From Candidatus Zixiibacteriota bacterium (GTDB lineage Bacteria; Zixibacteria; MSB-5A5; WJJR01): 34,113 nucleotides of DNA. The first letter of the stretch is position 1. Every line of letters starts with the position of its first letter. Below are positions 1 through 7,994 of this stretch, in pieces. The notes under the pieces are model-generated. The model worked only from the letters and a program-made list of their open reading frames with translations, did not search any database and was not told the origin of the DNA. Both the position numbers and the translations under genes were made by a program. The stretch is from NCBI GenBank assembly GCA_020058315.1, contig JAGVEK010000484.1:1-34113 (forward strand). Reading direction: 5' to 3'.

Positions 1-3000
1 AACCAGGCACACCCTGCCGCAGCCCGGCTGATCGCGTCGCTTGTTAAGGCTTCCCCGAAGAACACTGTACTTGTCGATGCCGCCATCTCTTGGGTGCGCC
101 AGTGCCCTGAGGATCCAGGAAGTTCCGCGTTACTGGCGACGCTATGCAAGCACAGTCCGTATTCAACATCGTTTATCACAGCTCTTCATGCCTGGGTTGC
201 TATCCGCGGGACTATGGAGAGCGCCTACTGGGTACTCGCCCCTGCTGTAAGGCGTCGCCCTTTTGATCCGGAACTCGTGCGGGCGGCTCTTGATTGGCTC
301 ACTGCGCACCCTCGACACCCCGAAGCCTATTTTCTCCTAGTTCCCTTGGTTAAGAGCCAGCCGCGCGATGAGGCAGTACTCGGCGCGGCCCTCCAATGGC
401 TTAGTGAATTCCCTGCACATCCGCATGCGTTCTGGCCCCTTCTGTTTCTTATCCGCGCGTGGAAGGATCGTCAGCCAGTCCGAGTGCTCTTAGAAGAATG
501 GATCAACGCCAATTGGAATCGAGGTGAGGTGGCACAGGTTTTGAGTGCCTGGCTGGCATCCGGACCCGACGATCCTAGAGTGATCGATACTACTCTCCGA
601 TGGACGTCGGAGCACCCCACTACACCCACGGCTCATCTCGCGATCACGGCTCTGGCCAGGCTCCGCCCACTCGACGCCATGCCCTTTGATCTTGCCGCGT
701 GCTGGCTATCGGCGAACCCTCACGGTACACGCTATGCGGAGTTCTTACGCAACTTGCTCCTCCTAAGCCACGGCGCGCCGCGGTGGGTTGAGCGGGCCGA
801 GGCCTATCTAGGAGCGCGAGATGCGAAAGGAGCTCATAGAGTGCTGGCAGCTCTCTTACGCACAGAATACTGCAAGCCAGAGTACATAGCATTGGTCATC
901 GACTGGCGCGGAGGCCTACCTAGACGAACGCGAGACTTTTTGCTCTCTGAACTTGCGGGTGCGCTTGTCCATCACCCTGCCAGCACCGCGGAGTACTTCT
1001 GTACTGTTCGCAGCACACATGAGCGGCGCGTGGCAGCTGAAGCTCTCGCCTGTGGCTTTAGCCGATACCCTCACATGATCCATCTTTTCTTCATCGACGG
1101 CATTCCGCTCATGCCGATTTCCGACATTTGCAGAGTGCTCAGATACTTCTCGGCATTCGGGTTCGCGAGCGATCAACTGGATTTTCAACTCATTGCGTGG
1201 CTCCGGAAACACTGCCGGCAAAATGGGTATATCGTGGTTTTGCATATCTTGCACGACGATGTCGAATGGTGGAACCGATTACTGCGCACCGGAGCCGTTC
1301 CACCTATTGTGATCAGAGACTTTCGGCGGTCCGGACGCGAGTCGCCAGTCCAATATGTGAGCAAGCCACCAATTAGGCGCGCAGATCTCTACGCAGAGAA
1401 TCTCAAATGGCTTGAACAAGAGGCGCCCGATCAAGAATCATGGCCATACGTTTGGTATGGCGCTAGTGTGCACCGCCCTAAAGGGATTCCATTTAATCGA
1501 CTGAGTACGCTTGGCCTGCAATGGATTCGCCAAGCATCACCAACTGATGCGGCATGGGGCTATGTGTGGATCTCTCTGTTTGAGCTTGCGCTGGAGCCGC
1601 ACGAGCATATCCTACTCCGACAGTATGGTATGCAATGGCTGCAAGAAGCTCCATCCAAACATCCGGCGTGGGGTCGCATCTGGTGCTTGCTTTGGGACAA
1701 GAGAAGCGATCCGACGATGGCAACGGCGCTGAAGCAAGTTGCTTTATGTTGGTTGAGTGATACATCGAAAGCGCACATGGCGTGGAGCTTCGTATGGGCG
1801 GCCTTATGGGCTGAGGGATCGGGGGACACCGCTCGAGCCGTACTGCAACATCTGGCCATGGCGTGGCTGGAGGGTGTCCGGCCAACTCACCTTGGGTGGG
1901 GCCATGTTTGGCGCCACCTGTGGCAGGGCGTTGCGTGCCTTGATGATTGCAAGCAGCTCACAGCGTGGGGAAAGACATGGCTTTTGAAGACCTTGCTCCG
2001 ACACCCTTCTTGGCCGCACGTGTGGCACGAATTGTGGCTCACTGGGCTTGATGAGACGGAACGGCTGCACCTGGGGAGGCTGGCTGATGAGTGGCTACGT
2101 GGCGAGACGATGGAACACGTCTCGTGGGCTTTTGTGTGGCGAGACAGGTGGCGAAACGCGGAATCAGAGGCGGCGCGCGAGGCACTCGCAGAGACGGGGA
2201 TGAATTGGCTCTCTGGGGATCTGGGTACTGGAACGTCATGGTTTTTGGTGTGGAAAGAACTGCGAGGGAGTACCCACCGCCGCCAAGCCACGTTGTCGCC
2301 CTTCGCGCTCGACTGGCTCGAACGAACGCCGGTCGGCCACCATGATTGGGGCTTGGTGTGGCAGGAACTGTGGAAAGAGGAGCCCGGCGTAGACAAGACC
2401 ACACTTTCAAACATCGGCAGGAAATGGCTCAGGGAGGTCCGCTACGATCACGTCTCGTGGCACTACGTTTGGTCGGTGCTTCAAGCTGTGGAGCAACGTG
2501 AAGGGCAACTGGCAGAGCACATAGCACTGGCAAGAAGATGGATTCAGCGGACACCTGCGGATCATAACTCTTGGGTCTACATGTGGAGAGATTTGTGGGA
2601 TCACACACCGAGCGGTGCGCAAAGAGACGATCTGGTCGCGGCTGGAGTGCGGTGGCTGAAACATGCGCCCGCGGAACATCAGTCCTGGGAGTTTGTTTGG
2701 AAGACACTTTGGGAATTATTCGCGCTGACTCACAAAGAGAGAATGCGATTAGAGGCGATCGCTGTCGGGTGGCTGAAACGGGTACCGGCTGAGCATCATT
2801 CATGGCAGTACGTCTGGAAAAGCCTGCGGATTGCAAGTACGGGACGGAATCGGGAGAAGGAATTGGATTGCCTTGGGATGGAGTGGCTTCGGACGGTATC
2901 ACACAGTCACAAATCCTGGCCGTTTGTTTGGCACGACCTTTCGGCCGATCGACCTAGCGAGGCGCTTCGAGAATTAGGGGAAGGCTGGGTGCTGAGTGAG

Positions 3001-3174
3001 CCTGTTGATCGAACCGGCCTAGGAATGGTGTTGGCTGCGATCATTCGGACAGGTACGGCATCTCACAGTCTATTGGAGCTCGCGGACCGATATCTCGCAA
3101 CGGTAGATCGGCAGCGCGAGTCGTGGAAACTGGTCAGTAACGCGCGCGAGAGTGTAGTTGGACAGATTCGCTGA
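1..3174 (+). CDS. Giant Trp-rich solenoid repeat protein, 5'-truncated by window edge
   Basis: The frame is open from base 1, so the true N-terminus lies outside the window; a GTG at 94 is the first in-window candidate but the frame upstream reads on without a stop. About 1057 residues are visible. The C-terminal half (1441-2945) holds 14 tandem units of about 38 residues, each with an aromatic core of the form SW-x-x-VW-x-x-LW followed by a helix ending in WL. The N-terminal half has the same period in weaker form (WL-x-x-x-P units such as ALDWLTAHP and ALQWLSEFP). This predicts an all-helical solenoid distantly like TPR. No signal peptide or catalytic motif is visible. Repeat solenoids of this kind often form the sensor end of STAND/NACHT-type NTPases, but the domain that would show this is beyond the edge, so that role is inference. 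No terminator was seen after the stop. Confidence 0.85.
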   Translation, partial: NQAHPAAARLIASLVKASPKNTVLVDAAISWVRQCPEDPGSSALLATLCKHSPYSTSFITALHAWVAIRGTMESAYWVLAPAVRRRPFDPELVRAALDWLTAHPRHPEAYFLLVPLVKSQPRDEAVLGAALQWLSEFPAHPHAFWPLLFLIRAWKDRQPVRVLLEEWINANWNRGEVAQVLSAWLASGPDDPRVIDTTLRWTSEHPTTPTAHLAITALARLRPLDAMPFDLAACWLSANPHGTRYAEFLRNLLLLSHGAPRWVERAEAYLGARDAKGAHRVLAALLRTEYCKPEYIALVIDWRGGLPRRTRDFLLSELAGALVHHPASTAEYFCTVRSTHERRVAAEALACGFSRYPHMIHLFFIDGIPLMPISDICRVLRYFSAFGFASDQLDFQLIAWLRKHCRQNGYIVVLHILHDDVEWWNRLLRTGAVPPIVIRDFRRSGRESPVQYVSKPPIRRADLYAENLKWLEQEAPDQESWPYVWYGASVHRPKGIPFNRLSTLGLQWIRQASPTDAAWGYVWISLFELALEPHEHILLRQYGMQWLQEAPSKHPAWGRIWCLLWDKRSDPTMATALKQVALCWLSDTSKAHMAWSFVWAALWAEGSGDTARAVLQHLAMAWLEGVRPTHLGWGHVWRHLWQGVACLDDCKQLTAWGKTWLLKTLLRHPSWPHVWHELWLTGLDETERLHLGRLADEWLRGETMEHVSWAFVWRDRWRNAESEAAREALAETGMNWLSGDLGTGTSWFLVWKELRGSTHRRQATLSPFALDWLERTPVGHHDWGLVWQELWKEEPGVDKTTLSNIGRKWLREVRYDHVSWHYVWSVLQAVEQREGQLAEHIALARRWIQRTPADHNSWVYMWRDLWDHTPSGAQRDDLVAAGVRWLKHAPAEHQSWEFVWKTLWELFALTHKERMRLEAIAVGWLKRVPAEHHSWQYVWKSLRIASTGRNREKELDCLGMEWLRTVSHSHKSWPFVWHDLSADRPSEALRELGEGWVLSEPVDRTGLGMVLAAIIRTGTASHSLLELADRYLATVDRQRESWKLVSNARESVVGQIR
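1441..2955 (+). repeat. Coding tandem repeats, 14 units of about 114 bp
   Basis: The first SWPYVW core has its TGG at 1441 and the last, SWPFVW, at 2917, so 13 intervals average 113.5 bp (37.8 codons). Protein conservation is confined to the W-x-x-VW core and the following WL; the DNA has diverged, which points to an old array rather than a recent expansion. Confidence 0.8.
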
Positions 3175-3333
3175 CAATAATCGAACATCTCTCGTTCGTG
3201 TTTGGCGATATTCGCTTACGCCGCGGTCGGCGCGCCGACGTTGGAACTGGAGGTACAGTACATAAGTAGACCTGCGCTGATTCGGGACAAAGGTTGATTC
3301 CACTCGATTGGCCGCCATGAAACGATGTGAGGT

Positions 3334-3365
3334 TGGCGGTTCGCATTTTTTCAAGTGAACCGCCA
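3334..3365 (+). promoter_or_regulatory. T-loop leader hairpin, copy 1
   Basis: TGGCGGTTCGC and GTGAACCGCCA form an 11-bp stem with one G-T wobble and a T-rich loop. It ends 27 bp before the ATG at 3393. Near-identical hairpins occur at 6250-6282 and 7073-7103, also just before small genes. There is no T-run after the stem, so it is not a standard terminator. Confidence 0.6.
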
Positions 3366-3392
3366 TCTGAGCGGTCGTCGGAGGACCTGAAG

Positions 3393-3509
3393 ATGACGCA
3401 ACAAGAGATTGAGGAATTAGCGAGGACCGTCGCGAAGCTGATCCGCAACAGCGCCGAGGTGCGGCAGACAATCTGAGGCTGCGCGTGCCAGTGCCCAAAT
3501 CTAACCTGA
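3393..3509 (+). pseudogene. Broken copy of Cys-rich micro-ORF
   Basis: ATG at 3393 follows a GGAGG at 3381-3385. The reading runs 27 codons (MTQQEIEELARTVAKL...) to a TGA at 3474-3476. Continuing in the same frame after that TGA gives GCACQCPNLT and a second stop at 3507-3509. The intact paralogue at 6308 has TGG (Trp) at this position, followed by DCACQCPNLT. A TGG-to-TGA nonsense change is therefore the simplest reading; the Cys-rich tail is conserved but untranslated unless read through. Together with its hairpin this is a second copy of the 6250-6433 cassette. Confidence 0.6.
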
Positions 3510-3553
3510 GGAGGAATCAATCCACGAGGGAGTAAAGCTCGTGGTCGCCTTTC

Positions 3554-4087
3554 TCAAGCGAAGCGATCGATTGCGAAGATCTCGGATCCTGTTTTCCGCT
3601 GGGAATCGGCCACAGGCGAGATCAACTCGCCCGCAGCGGGGTATCCAACCGGCATGAGAGCGACCACCTTTGCCTGCCGTGGAACGCAGAGCAGTTTCTT
3701 GATTTCCAGCTCGTCGAACGCGCCGATCCAACACATCCCTAGGCCCTCAGCCACGGCCGCCAAGGCGAGATGATCGAGCGCGATGGTCACGTCGATGTCC
3801 ACGCTGTTTCCGGAGCCGCCCATGGTCTGGTATGCCTGGTGCGGCAGCCCACACCCCACCACGATCAGCGGCGCGTCGGCGATGAAAAGCTGCTCCTGCG
3901 CCGCCTGAGCAAGCCTCTGTCGAATCTGCGGATCGAAGACGAAGATGAACCGCCAAGGCTGAAGGTTGCAGGCCGACGGAGCAAACCGCAACGCTTGGCG
4001 CAAACGATCCAGGATCTCCGGCGGGATCGCCTTGGACGCATACGCTCGGACGCTTCGCCGCATGCGAATCGCTTCGAGTACGTTCAT
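3554..4087 (-). CDS. Nitroreductase family protein (FMN-dependent)
   Basis: This 177-residue protein starts MNVLEAIRMRRSVRAY, the classic nitroreductase N-terminus whose RRSVR segment contacts the FMN phosphate. SACNLQPWRF in the first third and the conserved GLGMCWIGAF segment in the second half complete the fold signature; the length fits the short NfsA/FRase-like subfamily. Such enzymes are cytoplasmic NAD(P)H-dependent flavoproteins that reduce nitro or quinone compounds; the substrate cannot be told from sequence. The start is fixed by GGAGG seven bases before ATG on the minus strand. A longer open frame extends to 4420 but has no homology-like content. It is divergent from the deacetylase-family gene at 4247. 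Confidence 0.88.
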   Translation of the reverse strand: MNVLEAIRMRRSVRAYASKAIPPEILDRLRQALRFAPSACNLQPWRFIFVFDPQIRQRLAQAAQEQLFIADAPLIVVGCGLPHQAYQTMGGSGNSVDIDVTIALDHLALAAVAEGLGMCWIGAFDELEIKKLLCVPRQAKVVALMPVGYPAAGELISPVADSQRKTGSEIFAIDRFA

Positions 4088-4246
4088 GAGGTTCCTCCAC
4101 GAGAGGGCGACATCCGACAGTATACCCCATTCGGTTTGCGCGTAGAAAACAGCAGCCGCCGAGCAGATGGAAGTTGGCAAGGCGATCGCTGGGTTGGAAC
4201 AACATGGCAGCCAATCCGTACAATAAGCCGCGGAAGGGCAGCTGAC

Positions 4247-5143
4247 GTGAACGTACCCGTCGTCTATCACGCGGATTACTACGCGGACATCGGCGCCCAC
4301 GTTTTTCCCACCAGGAAGTTTTCGCTCGTCCTCGAAGCGATTCAGAGGAACGTTGGCGAAATAATGGGATGTCTTCGCCAGCCCTCGCCCGCAACGCGCG
4401 AGCAACTCCTGCGCATACACGCGCCCGAGTACCTAGCGGATCTGGACGGTTGTCGCTGGACGCCGCGAACCTCGTTCTCGGAATTGCCGCTGACCAAGGA
4501 GATCGTCGACGCCTATTACCTGATGGCTGGTGGAACGTGCCTGGCGGCAAGCCTTGCCTGCCAACATGGCGGTGCGATGAACCTGGGCGGTGGGTTCCAC
4601 CACGCCTTCGCAGACCGGGCAGAGGGGTTCTGTTACGTCAACGACGTTGCCATCGCGGTGCGTGAGATTCAGGCGCAGAGGCTCGTCGAGCGCGTGGCCG
4701 TCATCGACACCGACCTGCACCAGGGCAACGGCACAGCGCGGATCTTTCGGGGCGACCCGCAAGTCTTTACCTTTTCGATTCACCAGGAGGATCTTTATCC
4801 CCTCAAGGAGCAGAGCAGCTTGGACATCGGGCTGGAAGACGGAACGGAGGACGACGAGTACCTCACGAAGCTACGCCAAGGGCTGGATGTTGTCTTTGGG
4901 CAGTTCAAGCCGCAATTCGTGATGTACGTCGGCGGCGTGGATCCCTACAAGGACGATCGGCTCGGCTCATTACAACTCACCAAGGCAGGAATCAAGCAGC
5001 GCGACACGATGGTCTTCCGGAGATGTCGCGATCACGGCGTTCCCGTTGTGGCCGTGCTTGCGGGCGGCTACGCGGCCGATGTCGGGGACACGGTTGAAAT
5101 GCACGCCAACACCTACCTGGCGTTGCGAGGAACTCTCGGCTGA
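4247..5143 (+). CDS. Histone deacetylase-family (class IV/AcuC-like) zinc amidohydrolase
   Basis: A 298-residue protein with the full arginase/deacetylase-fold signature: GGGFHHA (His118-His119, general base pair), DTDLHQGNG (zinc ligands Asp156 and His158), GGVDPYKDDRLG (third zinc ligand Asp232) and AGGY (Tyr275, transition-state stabiliser). The HQGNG form is typical of class IV (HDAC11-like) bacterial members. These cytoplasmic enzymes remove acyl groups from lysine or polyamines; the real substrate here is unknown. GTG at 4247 is chosen as start because the family homology begins at once (VPVVYHADYY) and GGAAGGG lies upstream. The open frame extends back to 3770 only as a shadow of the divergent nitroreductase. 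No terminator hairpin is obvious after the stop. Confidence 0.92.
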   Translation: MNVPVVYHADYYADIGAHVFPTRKFSLVLEAIQRNVGEIMGCLRQPSPATREQLLRIHAPEYLADLDGCRWTPRTSFSELPLTKEIVDAYYLMAGGTCLAASLACQHGGAMNLGGGFHHAFADRAEGFCYVNDVAIAVREIQAQRLVERVAVIDTDLHQGNGTARIFRGDPQVFTFSIHQEDLYPLKEQSSLDIGLEDGTEDDEYLTKLRQGLDVVFGQFKPQFVMYVGGVDPYKDDRLGSLQLTKAGIKQRDTMVFRRCRDHGVPVVAVLAGGYAADVGDTVEMHANTYLALRGTLG

Positions 5144-5287
5144 GCCCGCGGCGATTGGATGTTGCCCGACCAAATCCGTTGCGATCAGCGGGCAAATTCG
5201 TTTTCGATACTCAGTACATACCGTTTCTCGCCCGCATCGGCGTCCCATTGCCTGGCAGACCCGCAGTGCAGGCAGTCAGAGCACAGG

Positions 5288-6178
5288 TCAGTTTGGTGTC
5301 AGGGCGAACGCCCAAGCGACCGCAAGAATCGTCAAAGCGGCGCCTCCGAATATGAGCTGTGCTCGCAGTTGAGACCATGCGCGGTCGGCTCTTTCGCCGA
5401 GAGCGCCAACTAGAGCGCCACACAGGAAGCCAAACACGTGGGCGCCGACATCGGTGCGCCCGCCGCCAGTACCTAGGAGGCTGAGCAGGAGGGCGCCCCC
5501 GACGATCGGCGCCCATTTTTCCATTCGTGAGGTGCGCAGCCATCTGTTTTGTCGCCAAGCATGCCCCGCAAGCAACCCCAAGGCAGCGAAGACGGCAGTC
5601 GAAGCGCCGATAGAAGCGTGGCCGGCGGGGTGCAGCCAAGCATTGAGAAGATTGCCCAAGGCGCCTCCGATGAGGATGCCAAACCAGGCGCGGCCCGAAC
5701 CAAACGAACGGCCAGCGAACAGCCCGACGAGACCGCCGATGATGACGTTCCCAATCAAGTGCACAAGGTCGGCGTGCAAGGTCAGAGCGGTTACCGTCAG
5801 CCACCACTGTCCCTGTCGGATGAGGCCTGCCTGTGCCGTGCCTGCTTCAAGCCAATCCACACCAAATGAATGCTGCTGCTGCCACACGGCTACGATCGAT
5901 AGCACCGTGGCATAGCACAACACGCCGGCCCACCCGTTGGCCGGCCTTGGAACCGTAAAACGAGCCGTCGGCCAATCACGATTCTCTGATGCGTAGGCAT
6001 CGAGTTCCGCGCGGCTCCGATCCGCATCCGAAGCAGCAACCAAGATGATGAGCTCACCTGCTTCTGGACGAACCTCGTGCGCGATCCCAGCCGCCCCAAG
6101 CACAAGGGCATGCTCGCGGCAATCCGTTTGATTCGGCGAACGGTAGACGATTCCCCACTCAAAACGCGAGTCGGCCAT
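5288..6178 (-). CDS. Rhomboid family intramembrane serine protease
   Basis: This 296-residue membrane protein begins with a soluble N-terminal domain of about 80 residues (predicted alpha/beta, possibly the small domain often found before rhomboids). Six or seven hydrophobic segments follow. Rhomboid marks: HLIGN (140-144) in the second helix, GAST with the predicted nucleophile Ser193, and GAHVFGFLCG with the catalytic His247. The usual GASG is GAST here, a tolerated variation. Rhomboids cleave transmembrane substrates in the bilayer. The ATG at 6176-6178 has no strong Shine-Dalgarno. It is convergent with the deacetylase gene and divergent from the small-gene cassette at 6250. Confidence 0.9.
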   Translation of the reverse strand: MADSRFEWGIVYRSPNQTDCREHALVLGAAGIAHEVRPEAGELIILVAASDADRSRAELDAYASENRDWPTARFTVPRPANGWAGVLCYATVLSIVAVWQQQHSFGVDWLEAGTAQAGLIRQGQWWLTVTALTLHADLVHLIGNVIIGGLVGLFAGRSFGSGRAWFGILIGGALGNLLNAWLHPAGHASIGASTAVFAALGLLAGHAWRQNRWLRTSRMEKWAPIVGGALLLSLLGTGGGRTDVGAHVFGFLCGALVGALGERADRAWSQLRAQLIFGGAALTILAVAWAFALTPN

Positions 6179-6249
6179 ACCCAGCGATTCTATCGACCAT
6201 GCGGAAGGCTACGTAGGGGCTGCGTGGAATCGCGCAGGGTTAGGTACAT

Positions 6250-6282
6250 TGGCGGTTCGCCTTGTTTTTGAGCGAACCGCCA
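6250..6282 (+). promoter_or_regulatory. T-loop leader hairpin, copy 2
   Basis: TGGCGGTTCGC and GCGAACCGCCA form a perfect 11-bp stem around a T-rich 11-nt loop. It ends 25 bp before the ATG at 6308. No gene ends just upstream on this strand, so it cannot be explained as the terminator of a preceding gene; a leader element is more likely. Confidence 0.65.
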
Positions 6283-6307
6283 CAAGTGGTCGCTGGAGGA
6301 ACTGAAT

Positions 6308-6433
6308 ATGACGCAACAAGAAAGCGAAGAGTTCGCAAAGCTCATCACGAAGCTGATCCGCAACAGCGCCGAGGTGCGGCAGGCGATCTGGGACTGCGCG
6401 TGCCAATGCCCGAACCTAACCGTGGAGTACTGA
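6308..6433 (+). CDS. 41-aa Cys-rich micro-protein
   Basis: ATG at 6308 follows GGAGG at 6296-6300. The 41 residues start MTQQESEEFAKLITKLI (predicted amphipathic helix) and end in WDCACQCPNLTVEY, with a C-x-C-x-C cluster that could bind a metal. A paralogue with the same start and tail, but interrupted by a stop, lies at 3393-3509; conservation of the protein between two copies supports that it is translated. The 79-aa gene starts 9 bp after its stop, so the two are probably co-translated. Function not recognised. Confidence 0.6.
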   Translation: MTQQESEEFAKLITKLIRNSAEVRQAIWDCACQCPNLTVEY

Positions 6434-6442
6434 GGTGGGAGC

Positions 6443-6682
6443 ATGGATCGAAACGAGGCGGAGCAGCTCGCCTGGAAGATTCTTGGCGAGGTCGAAGAAA
6501 CGATGAGTGGGGATGGCGTTGCCGTTTTTTCAGGCGAAGGCCATCACGGCATCAAGGTGAGGGCCTTCTTCGAGGACCGGGAGTATAGCGCCTTGGAGAA
6601 CACGATTGTCAGGATTCTGCTGGAGGCAATGAAGGTTCAAGCGGTCCTGCAGGCCCAGTCGTTGGACGGGCACGACTTGTAG
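6443..6682 (+). CDS. Small acidic protein, single-domain paralogue of the 7135 gene
   Basis: A 79-residue protein beginning MDRNEAEQLAWKILGEVEE, with AGGTGGG as ribosome binding site. Its pattern (LA-x-x-I-x-x-E-x-E near the start, then EG in the middle, then YSALENTIVRILLEAM) matches each of the two repeat units in the 195-aa protein at 7135, for example YYALEDGVVEILMEEL. I therefore see one helix-strand-helix domain family occurring three times in this operon. No catalytic motif is visible and the function is unknown. It lies in the accessory operon headed by the 6250 hairpin. Confidence 0.7.
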   Translation: MDRNEAEQLAWKILGEVEETMSGDGVAVFSGEGHHGIKVRAFFEDREYSALENTIVRILLEAMKVQAVLQAQSLDGHDL

Positions 6683-6775
6683 GGGAGCGAGGATGAGCGG
6701 GGAAACAGCGCGGGATCGAAAGAACTGATCGGGCGAGCTCACGTCGATCGCCTTGACGTGCGGAGGCGATCGAAC

Positions 6776-6991
6776 ATGACGAAAACAGAAGAGAATTCAG
6801 AATCAGCCACACGGTGTGAGAACTGCGGTGGTACGGTCTTTTTGGTTGATGAAACCTGCACGCATGTCGAGATCGACGGCGAGATCGTGAAAACCTACGC
6901 CAGCGACTTGTGCAATCGGAATTGCATGCGGTGTGTCTACCCCGAGGTGTATCGGGACCATTTTGGGGATCCGGAAGCGTGGCCCGACTGA
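6776..6991 (+). CDS. Small zinc-ribbon-like protein
   Basis: The 71-residue protein starts at ATG 6776, nine bases after GGAGG; a GTG at 6758 in the same frame is less well placed. It has CENCGG near the N-terminus and CNRNCMRC in the middle, a two-knuckle arrangement suited to one structural zinc. The strand between the knuckles (TVFLVDETCTHVEIDG) looks like a beta-hairpin. Likely a small adaptor or nucleic-acid-binding protein of a mobile region, but no specific family is recognised. Confidence 0.65.
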   Translation: MTKTEENSESATRCENCGGTVFLVDETCTHVEIDGEIVKTYASDLCNRNCMRCVYPEVYRDHFGDPEAWPD

Positions 6992-7072
6992 TGTCGTGGG
7001 GTACACGTACCCCGCGGACGCCTCTGAAAAGATCATCAGTCGTCATGGTCAGACGATGGAAGATTCAGTTCA

Positions 7073-7103
7073 GGCGGTTCGCCTTTTTTTCGGGCGAACC
7101 GCC
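7073..7103 (+). promoter_or_regulatory. T-loop leader hairpin, copy 3
   Basis: GGCGGTTCGCC and GGCGAACCGCC form a perfect 11-bp stem; the 9-nt loop is seven T then CG. It ends 31 bp before ATG 7135. It lies 81 bp after the stop at 6991, so a terminator role for the zinc-ribbon gene is possible, but the T-run is inside the loop rather than after the stem. Confidence 0.65.
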
Positions 7104-7134
7104 AATAGGGAGGGGTTTGCCGGAGGATGAAAAC

Positions 7135-7722
7135 ATGGACGAAGAAAGAGCGTATGAAATCGCCCTTCGGATTCGTGACGAGTTCGAGGATTTACTGGAC
7201 GAGAAAAACATCACGATTCCGTCGGCGGATCGGGAAGGCGCGCCGGGCGAGGCACGTCTGTACGGAGAAGAGAACTTGCGGTTGGTTGATTCGATCGTGG
7301 AATTGTTGATCAAGCATGCAGATGAGATCACTTTGCAAGGAGACATTGACGATTCAAGCCATCCCCTGCGCGAACTTGCCATCCTGCTTTGTGACGAATT
7401 TGAGGATTTGCTGGACGACAAAAGCATCATGATCCCCTCTGCGGATCGTGAAGGGCGTGCGGAGGAAGCCTGTCTGTACGGGTCGGAGTATTACGCGCTT
7501 GAGGATGGCGTCGTCGAGATCCTAATGGAGGAACTCGCTGCTGGCGCGAAACGGGAAGACGCCGCGGAAATCTGCGCGGAGGCGCGGGAAACGGTCGAGG
7601 CGATGCAGAAAGCGATGGCGACGGCACCAGAAGGGTTGACGAGGATCGGCTCAGCCGGAGTGGGCGCGCGCATGATGCCGGGGCAACCGGCCTCAGAACA
7701 CGGCAACGAGTCGGTGAGGTGA
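7135..7722 (+). CDS. Protein with internal duplication of an acidic helical domain
   Basis: A 195-residue protein starting MDEERAYEIALRIRDEF, with CGGAGGATG as ribosome binding site (the open frame reaches back to 6910 but without homology or a site). Residues about 5-60 and 80-135 are two copies of one domain: DEFEDLLDEKNITIPSADRE and DEFEDLLDDKSIMIPSADRE align almost exactly, followed by LYG-x-E and a (V/I)VE-(L/I)L helix. The 79-aa product of the 6443 gene is a single copy of the same domain. The C-terminal 60 residues are Ala/Glu-rich and probably disordered. The stop lies inside the ribosome binding site of the next gene, so expression is probably coupled. Function unknown. Confidence 0.72.
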   Translation: MDEERAYEIALRIRDEFEDLLDEKNITIPSADREGAPGEARLYGEENLRLVDSIVELLIKHADEITLQGDIDDSSHPLRELAILLCDEFEDLLDDKSIMIPSADREGRAEEACLYGSEYYALEDGVVEILMEELAAGAKREDAAEICAEARETVEAMQKAMATAPEGLTRIGSAGVGARMMPGQPASEHGNESVR

Positions 7723-7727
7723 TCGGA

Positions 7728-7994
7728 ATGGCAGACCGTGAACACACTATCACGTTGACTTTGTGCGAAGGCGATTTCGAGATGTCGATGGGGCGCAAGC
7801 CGCGTGGCGATGAGGAGTTCGAAGAGTGGGCCTATCTGTGCGAGAAGGGAATGCTCAACGGGCACATTGATTGGGATGTTTTGTATCAATGTGCGAAAGA
7901 GGCGATGCCCGTGGGTGCGGACCAATCGGTTCTTGGCTCCTCAGCCGACCAGCGAAGGAAACCAAAAACAAATCCTTCGGAGGCAGCACCATGA
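7728..7994 (+). CDS. Small hypothetical protein of ArdC operon
   Basis: An 88-residue product with ATG at 7728 preceded by GAGGTGATC, a perfect extended match to the 16S anti-Shine-Dalgarno. It starts MADREHTITLTLCEGDFEM (predicted beta-strands) and continues into an aromatic, acidic middle (FEEWAYLCEKGMLNGHIDW). The last 20 residues look disordered. Its TGA overlaps the ATG of the antirestriction gene (ATGA at 7991), so the two are translationally coupled. No family recognised. Confidence 0.65.
   Translation: MADREHTITLTLCEGDFEMSMGRKPRGDEEFEEWAYLCEKGMLNGHIDWDVLYQCAKEAMPVGADQSVLGSSADQRRKPKTNPSEAAP

Noticed and set aside
3474..3476. In-frame TGA as selenocysteine in the micro-ORF
   Set aside because: The paralogue has Trp (TGG) at this codon, no SECIS-like hairpin follows at the right distance, and no Sec machinery is visible. 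A nonsense change is simpler.
3134..3520. Minus-strand frame of 128 codons over the first micro-ORF, similar to one at 6190-6444
   Set aside because: Their similarity is the mirror of the duplicated plus-strand cassette; ribosome binding site and start are on the plus strand.
3770..4246. Upstream extension of the deacetylase-family frame
   Set aside because: It lies over the nitroreductase gene on the other strand and has no matching domain; homology begins at GTG 4247.
4088..4420. Upstream extension of the nitroreductase frame to give 288 aa
   Set aside because: No homology-like content; it overlaps the start of the deacetylase-family gene, and GGAGG marks ATG 4087.
7073..7103. T-loop hairpin as an ordinary Rho-independent terminator
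   Set aside because: The T-run is in the loop, none follows the stem, and a sister copy at 6250 has no gene to terminate.
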